A stretch of 64,000 nt of DNA from Branchiostoma floridae (Eukaryota; Chordata; Leptocardii; Amphioxiformes; Branchiostomatidae). Below are positions 58,466 to 64,000 of this stretch, piece after piece. The translations under genes and the position numbers were made by a program. A model generated the notes under the pieces. The model was not told the origin of the DNA, did not search any database, and saw only the letters and a list, made by a program, of their open reading frames with translations. Within the stretch, counting starts at the first letter, position 1; each line of letters opens with the position of its first letter. The DNA lies in NCBI RefSeq assembly GCF_000003815.2, contig NC_049985.1, positions 10,785,601 to 10,849,600 on the forward strand, written 5' to 3'.

Positions 58466-58745
58466 CACTGTGAGGCATCTGAATAGCCGAGCGCCTGGCT
58501 ACAAAATCGAAAAGACGCAGGTTTGATTCCTGGCATTTCTGGCTAGGCGTTGTGTCATTAGGAAAGTCACTTAACACGACTTTCCTCATTCTTACGAGTT
58601 GTAAAAACGGTACTCCACTTTTGGGGACTCCGAGGTAAAGAGCAAGGAGAGGGATGAGCTTCAACTTCCAACACCGTACCATAGACGAAGAGACTGAACA
58701 ACCCACTACCCCTAGGGCCTCAAAGACTACAGAACCATTACATTA
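58466..58745 (+). mobile_element. tRNA-derived SINE
   Basis: The head has an A-box-like TGAATAGCCGAGCG and a B box GGTTTGATTCC (near 58530). The body follows with GTTGTGTCATTAGGAAAGTC and CACGACTTTCCTCA. The tail region is rich in TTACATTACG. The body motif is shared with the SINE at 19205-19375. Confidence 0.75.
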
Positions 58746-61700
58746 CGTTACATAACTAGCCGCCGAGTGATGGTGGGTGGTTACTATATACGTTAATGCG
58801 TTTGAGTAAGAATGAATATACTTTTAGCAGTAAGTTGTTAGGCTAAATCGTATGCATTTGACTGCAAGCGTTACCTTTGTAGTATTCCATCTATCCTTTT
58901 ATTCTAATTGACGTCTCCGTTATGATAAATTAATGCACACAAAGTTTAAGAGTAACTGGTGGTTCCACAAACACATACCTTCACCAGATAAAATTAAACG
59001 CTCAGTATGGAGAGTACCTTTATTCAAGACTTAAATACCTCATTCATTCGGTTACTAAACTAGTACCTATCAAATCTAAAAGCGGTTGGAAATTCCCTCA
59101 GACCACTTAATTTCTGGCCCTTAACCTATCCACTACTAAAATAATCGTGAACCTGGCGCTTGCAGAAAGTTTGATCTCCAACTATGAAGCTCTGCTGCAG
59201 TACCGCAACTCACCACCAGGAGGCCCATTATCGAACCTGACCGTTTTTGCATCGCCTACCTATCCACTAAACATCATGAAAAACTACCCATACCCTCTCA
59301 AGTTATGTTGTTATTTTCGAACATGACCTTTGTTTTCACAACCGCAACTCACCTACCAAATATCATGAAGAAGAACAGTTTCTCTAGTTATGCTGTTGAC
59401 CTACATACACACACGCACCCACACCACACCCACTACAACATGGCACAACTAAAACATAACCTTTTTGGCAACGGTAATGAAGGTCCGTATAGTCAGTCAG
59501 TGTGCTCTCTCAACTGACTGAACAGTTACCCTGGGCAGCCTGCTGAAATCTGTATCGGATACGTGAAACCGGTCCACGTGCTGGCTATCGGTATAGATCA
59601 GAACACGGGCCGTCCGGTGATTAGGAAAAATGATGGCCTTTGTGGTCACATCAACAGTATGCCTTGCTCAGCCAAAGGAGCAACAGCATGCTTTTCACGT
59701 CAGCAACGTACACATGGGCTAAAGATCATGTGGTGATTAGCTAGTGCGCTTTTTCTGTCAATATCTATTAGATAAATTACCTCGTAACGTTGCCTGGACA
59801 CTAGACCCATGCTTTAAACTATAGCCCTTTCGCGCTGCACTATCGCCCTATCGCATTGAAGCCCTTTCGCCGTCACGAGCCCACAGTTGGCAACCGATCC
59901 CTATTGGCAACCAGAGCTATGGCACCCGGTCACTGATAACCAGGGTGCGCGTGCTGTTTTGGCGGCGGGGCACGTTGTTTCCCAGGCCGATGGCTTACCG
60001 ACTATAGCACGGCTGTCGGTACCCAGGCTACCTGTAACGATTCAGTGGAACTCCGTAGTACTATACTCACCTCTCTCGCCCGTGCTCTGAGAGTACTTCC
60101 AGTGGAGAGGACTGTTAAGTATAGAACAATTTAAATCTTAACTGTCCCAAGCCCCATCGCCCGTGTATAGACTCTATGGTAGAAGGAAATAGACACAGGG
60201 AAGTTCATTTTTAGTTTACTTCACTGTGTCTGGAACATAGCATGGGGGAAAGCGCGGGGGGGGGGTGCCCATCCAGGTCTTTCCACCAGTTTTATAAGCC
60301 TTATACCGTAACTCATTTTTGATTAATTTTTGTCCAAGTGAAGTACAGAAATGCAGGGCAAGCGCCTTTCCCAAGGGTACAAATCTGCGTACCTTTATCT
60401 TTCTAGTTCCTGCCGTATGTCAGTTTAGCTACTATGTGAACTACATATTACAACCCATTGACGTAAATGCATTTCGTAAATGGAGAGAGGAGACTGACAA
60501 TATCGATGTGTAAAGAACATTTGTTGGAAGAGTATGCATACGTTTGTCAGTAGATAGGGCCAACCAAGGCTTCTCTCGTATAACATCAACTCATCACCAG
60601 CTCAGCCTGATATCTGTCGGACGAAACAAAAGCCAAGAAGCCCCCCTTCCCCCTCAATCTTAGCTGATCATTCTTTCCTCGTCCCCATCCTCTGTGAAAA
60701 AAGAGAAGCAGTCTTCAGCTATCTGAGTTGATGTTAGACATGAGAAACCATTGTTAGTCCTATCTATTGACAAAAATAGGCATACTCTTCTAACAGTTGA
60801 GTCGTTAAGTATAGATCTGCCACATGAGAATGTTAAAACATCTTCATCCATATGACAGTAAAATACTGTAGAGTTGTTGGTTAAGTTGGTGAATATAGTC
60901 TTAAACAACTTCATTCATTTATGGCAATAAGAGTGGTGGAGTGGTTGGTAAGGTCGTTAAAATCTTTAACCAGCATACTAAACTATCCGTTTGTTCAGAC
61001 TTCCCTGGTCCAAAGGTTAACGTTTCCTCAGCAAGCGACATACGAACCACAATTTACACAGATGCGTACAACAAACGTGCTAGCTAAAATTATAATGAAA
61101 CAATCTGTTTGTCTGTGTACTCTTTAGGCCATTAATAAGTTCAAAGACGTCATACATTGAAATCTGATTAGCTATCAGCGAAGCATCCGCTCGGATTGCC
61201 ACGTGAAGTTCAACGTGTCCAATTTGTGTAAAAGCCTTAAAAGCTTGATTGGTGTTGTTGAAATTCATCATGTTACAAATGTAGTAGTGCCTGTACGTAT
61301 CTAGTGCTTTAGAGAGATATGAGAGGAAGTGTTCATTCAGCCTCCCAACGTCATTCGGGTTTGAAATGACTGCTAATGGGCTGTATTGGCAGGGTGGGTG
61401 TCATTAGACCGCTGTCTGACAGAAAGTAACCCTCACACTTACACGTACGACTGGAAGTTAAGCACTGTATTCTTGTTGAACGTGGGTAGCCACGTGTAGA
61501 GGGGAGTATCAGGACATCTGTCCCAAGGTAGATCGCAGCTAGGTCTGGTAATTTAAGACATGTCCAAGTTGGCCCCTGTGGTGCCCTTATTACAGTAACA
61601 TAATAGAATTAAGATGAGCAAGTTCCTGACGAAAAGGCGTGAACATGTGTGATAATTGCACCTCCTACTTCCCCCCTACTATTGGCATTAGTTTAGACCT

Positions 61701-62185
61701 AATGTGGCATCCTGACTGCCATGTTGTCTCATTGACTCTCTCACCTTTAAGGTTCACGACCACTCCGGCATAGCAAAACTGAAAAAAAATGTTCTTTGGG
61801 AAGATATACCCCTAATTTGATTAGAAGATGTGTAAAAATACATTTCTAATCACTGCAGGCCTGGCGCTGATGTATTTGTCTTGTAGAGTGACAGTGACGT
61901 TATGTACGATGTTCCATATTTCCTCTCTACTAATCTCATGAACTATGACGCCTGATCACAGCAAAATCTTACAAGGCGTGCCAATGAACTGTGAAGTAGA
62001 ACATCCTCTGTTGTGCCCAGTGGATATTCACTTCACTTCATATTACCCAACCTTAGTTGATATTAAGGCCAGGAAAGCGATCAAAGTTACAAGGTACACA
62101 AACACGGCGTGACTATCATATGAAAGTCCAGAATGATATTTCCCTTTCCGCTGGTTCACATGGATAAACTTATAACTTTAAAGGC
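58746..62185. other. Intergenic region, no gene recognised
   Basis: Contains an imperfect inverted repeat pair (60520-60605 and 60712-60798, shared AGAGTATGC, GATAGG and AACATCAACTCA) and a partial SINE-like motif (CCTTTCCCAAGGG near 60365). The 60-85-codon open frames show no recognisable domain. Confidence 0.45.
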
Positions 62186-62187
62186 TA

Positions 62188-62762
62188 CGAGGGGCGTTCA
62201 ATAAGTAATAACTCTGACCCACTTCCAGTTGTCTCATCTAGATGAAATTTTGCATGTGTAATGATTCATATCTCTATAGTTTATGTTGCAAAAAAGCTCT
62301 GAACTAACTGTGGTTTATGATTTACTGGTGTTAGAACTGAGTTAGGTGTGAAATGGACCAGGTGTGAAATGGGGCCAGTTGAGTGTCGCGCAGTGATCCG
62401 GTTTTTGTATTTGAAAGGACGCACACCAAAGGAGACTTTTGATGAAATGAAAGAAACTTATGGTGATGATGCCCCATCACATGGCCTTGTAAAACGCCGG
62501 CATCCTGAATTCAAACATGGCCGGAAGTCTGTGGAAACAGCTTCCAGACCTGGTCGTTCTCTTCTGCCATTGATGAGGCATCTGTTGGAGGGCCAACCTG
62601 GGGTGTCCTACAAAAACGGTGTCCAGAGCTGCATCAAACAATGGGAGAAATGCATAACTCTGGGTGGTTCCTATGAAGAGAACGACTAATAACTGTGCCA
62701 AGTTTCATTAATCTCCTGCTATGGGAAATGAGTCAGAGTTATTCCTTATTGAACGCCCCTCG
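62188..62762 (+). mobile_element. Mariner-type deletion derivative with a 113-codon ORF
   Basis: TIRs CGAGGGGCGTTCAATAAG at the left and CTTATTGAACGCCCCTCG at the right are flanked by TA (62186-62187 and 62763-62764), the Tc1/mariner target. The ORF 62348-62689 starts with a mariner-type helix-turn-helix (VECRAVIRFLYLKGRTPKET, YGDDAPS, FKHGRKSVETASRPGRS). It then jumps in frame to a C-terminal piece (YKNGVQSCIKQWEKCI). The whole catalytic DD(E/D) core, more than 200 residues, is missing, yet the frame is open. Confidence 0.85.
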
Positions 62763-62764
62763 TA

Positions 62765-64000
62765 CAGTCACAAGATCAGACCGGGTAGTCACGATATTGT
62801 CTGAAGACAAAGCGTGACCTGAATGAAAGAGAGAGGACATTGGTGCATGTCTCAGACGTCGTGACAGGGTGTCCAGTCAGGCACGTAACTCTAAAATATT
62901 AAATGATATCACCTATGAATTCGAATAAGTGGCCTATTATTGAGCCCCACGACCTGGAATATATGTCAATTCTGACAGTCGACTTCCCACCATAATTCTG
63001 ACTAACGACTAGTTCTACCATTTCTGATGACGGCACAACAAACTACATTTAAGTATGCTTAAATCCTACTAAATGGATACGTTTTTTATTCTTTAAGTAC
63101 TCTTTACAGCCTCTTTCCGGGTACCTTAAGATTATCTTAACGTGTCCTTTCCGCAGTACTGGTTTGATGCGTTATTTCATAGTTTCCCATAGGCTTTACG
63201 CATCATTGGGATCCGTAAAGGATTCGTTAACAACTTTAATCTGTCTGACTTCTGTGCTGACACCATTTTCATACTAACTTCCTGCCGCTCTACCCCAGTT
63301 TATTTAAAAAACTACAAATACACAAGAACACAAAAATCCTAGACAAAATAAAAGTCTGCGTACACGCAGCTAACCAGCCTTGCGATGTCTGTATAGCAGG
63401 TGTAGATGTGGGCGGGAGAAACAGTACATGATGATAACGCCGTGCGATTGTAAATACACCTATGTGTACTGGATTCAGTGTCTCAGTAAAATGTGTTAAT
63501 GTTCCATGGCCTGCTTGAAGCCGTGGTAGCTATAAAGCCACTGTATCGGACGACTCAGGATGTTGGAAGGCCTCCCCTTTCATCAATTCATTGATCAACA
63601 CGTGTATCTTTTAACCCTATTCAGACCGGGCTTTTGAGGCCCTCCATTTCTAAGTCCTATAACTCTTAAACGACGTGTTGTATGGCCACCAAATTTTCAG
63701 GAAATGATACAGACATAATATCTGACAAGTGTTAGTCGTTTGACGTTACGTTGACGTAATTTGACGTAATTATGACGTCATCAATTTGTTTGAATTGTCC
63801 GGACCCATGAAAAAGGGTATTCTCAGAAAACTTCAAGTTTTGCTCCAAAAATGTAACAGCAAGTTCAGATAACAGAATGATAATGTTTGTTATGACTTGT
63901 GTTGCCAATAGCAACATCAATGACGTCGTATGATATCCACCACCTTGAATTTTCAAAAATACTTTTTTTGCAATAAATAATCACAAAAGACAATGGAAAT
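62765..64000. other. Window end, no gene recognised
   Basis: Non-coding by eye. The notable item is a cluster of four TGACGT motifs at 63741-63780. The block from about 63640 onward has the flavour of an interspersed repeat, but its ends were not found. Confidence 0.45.
63741..63780. promoter_or_regulatory. Phased cluster of four CRE-like TGACGT sites
   Basis: TGACGT starts at 63741, 63752, 63762 and 63773; the last is a full palindromic TGACGTCA. The spacing is 10-11 bp, about one helical turn. A further TGACGT lies at 63921. Binding by ATF/CREB-type factors is inference from the motif only. Confidence 0.4.

Noticed and set aside
61425-61500. Possible 5S rRNA-like sequence (GGAAGTTAAGCACTG, GTGGGTAGCC)
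   Set aside because: Only a short internal-promoter-like stretch matches by eye; the rest of a 5S gene is not present.

Overview
The window looks like an invertebrate chordate genome, most probably amphioxus (Branchiostoma). This is inferred from intron-dense genes closely related to vertebrate GPI-anchored alkaline phosphatases, several non-LTR retrotransposon and tRNA-SINE types, many small MITEs and long microsatellites. No database search was run, so the genus is an inference. Apart from mobile elements, every recognisable coding exon belongs to one family: a head-to-tail tandem array of seven alkaline phosphatase (ALP, EC 3.1.3.1) genes, all on the + strand.

Layout. Positions 1-22,100 hold subfamily A: A1 (5' part outside the window, 327-2945), A2 (4247-14616) and A3 (15716-22098). 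Positions 23,100-54,940 hold subfamily B: B1 (23107-28855), B2 (31479-38022), B3 (38861-43914) and B4 (47122-54938). Positions 54,940-64,000 show no recognisable host gene, only repeats. Both subfamilies have 11 coding exons, but one intron differs each way. A fuses the linker exon with the GDGMG exon and splits the last exon; B does the reverse. Each complete gene encodes a signal peptide, an acidic linker, the catalytic core with its Zn/Mg ligands, a variable crown-like exon, and a hydrophobic C-terminal tail typical of GPI attachment. The products would be ectoenzymes on the outer plasma membrane or in the secretory pathway, where ALPs act as dimers.

Coding state. B1 and B3 are fully open. 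A2 (1-nt insertion, exon 5), A3 (1-nt deletion, exon 6) and B2 (four small insertions, +10 nt, in exon 7) are frame-broken, each in a single exon. B4 is fully open, but a 6-nt in-frame deletion removes the catalytic serine and a second change turns the Mg-ligand Glu into Gln, so it is a candidate pseudoenzyme. A2 is a mosaic: exons 1-8 match A3, and exons 9-11 plus the 3' UTR match A1. The switch lies at a 22-bp minisatellite built from the exon 8 splice-donor junction.

Mobile DNA. A dead L1/Tx1-like LINE lies in A2 intron 1 and a dead CR1-like LINE lies between B1 and B2. There are tRNA-derived SINEs, a 110-bp hairpin MITE with a perfect 9-bp target duplication, a 2.6-kb foldback-like element in B4 intron 1, 355-bp inverted arms between B3 and B4, a Harbinger-like MITE, and a mariner deletion derivative that still carries a 113-codon ORF.
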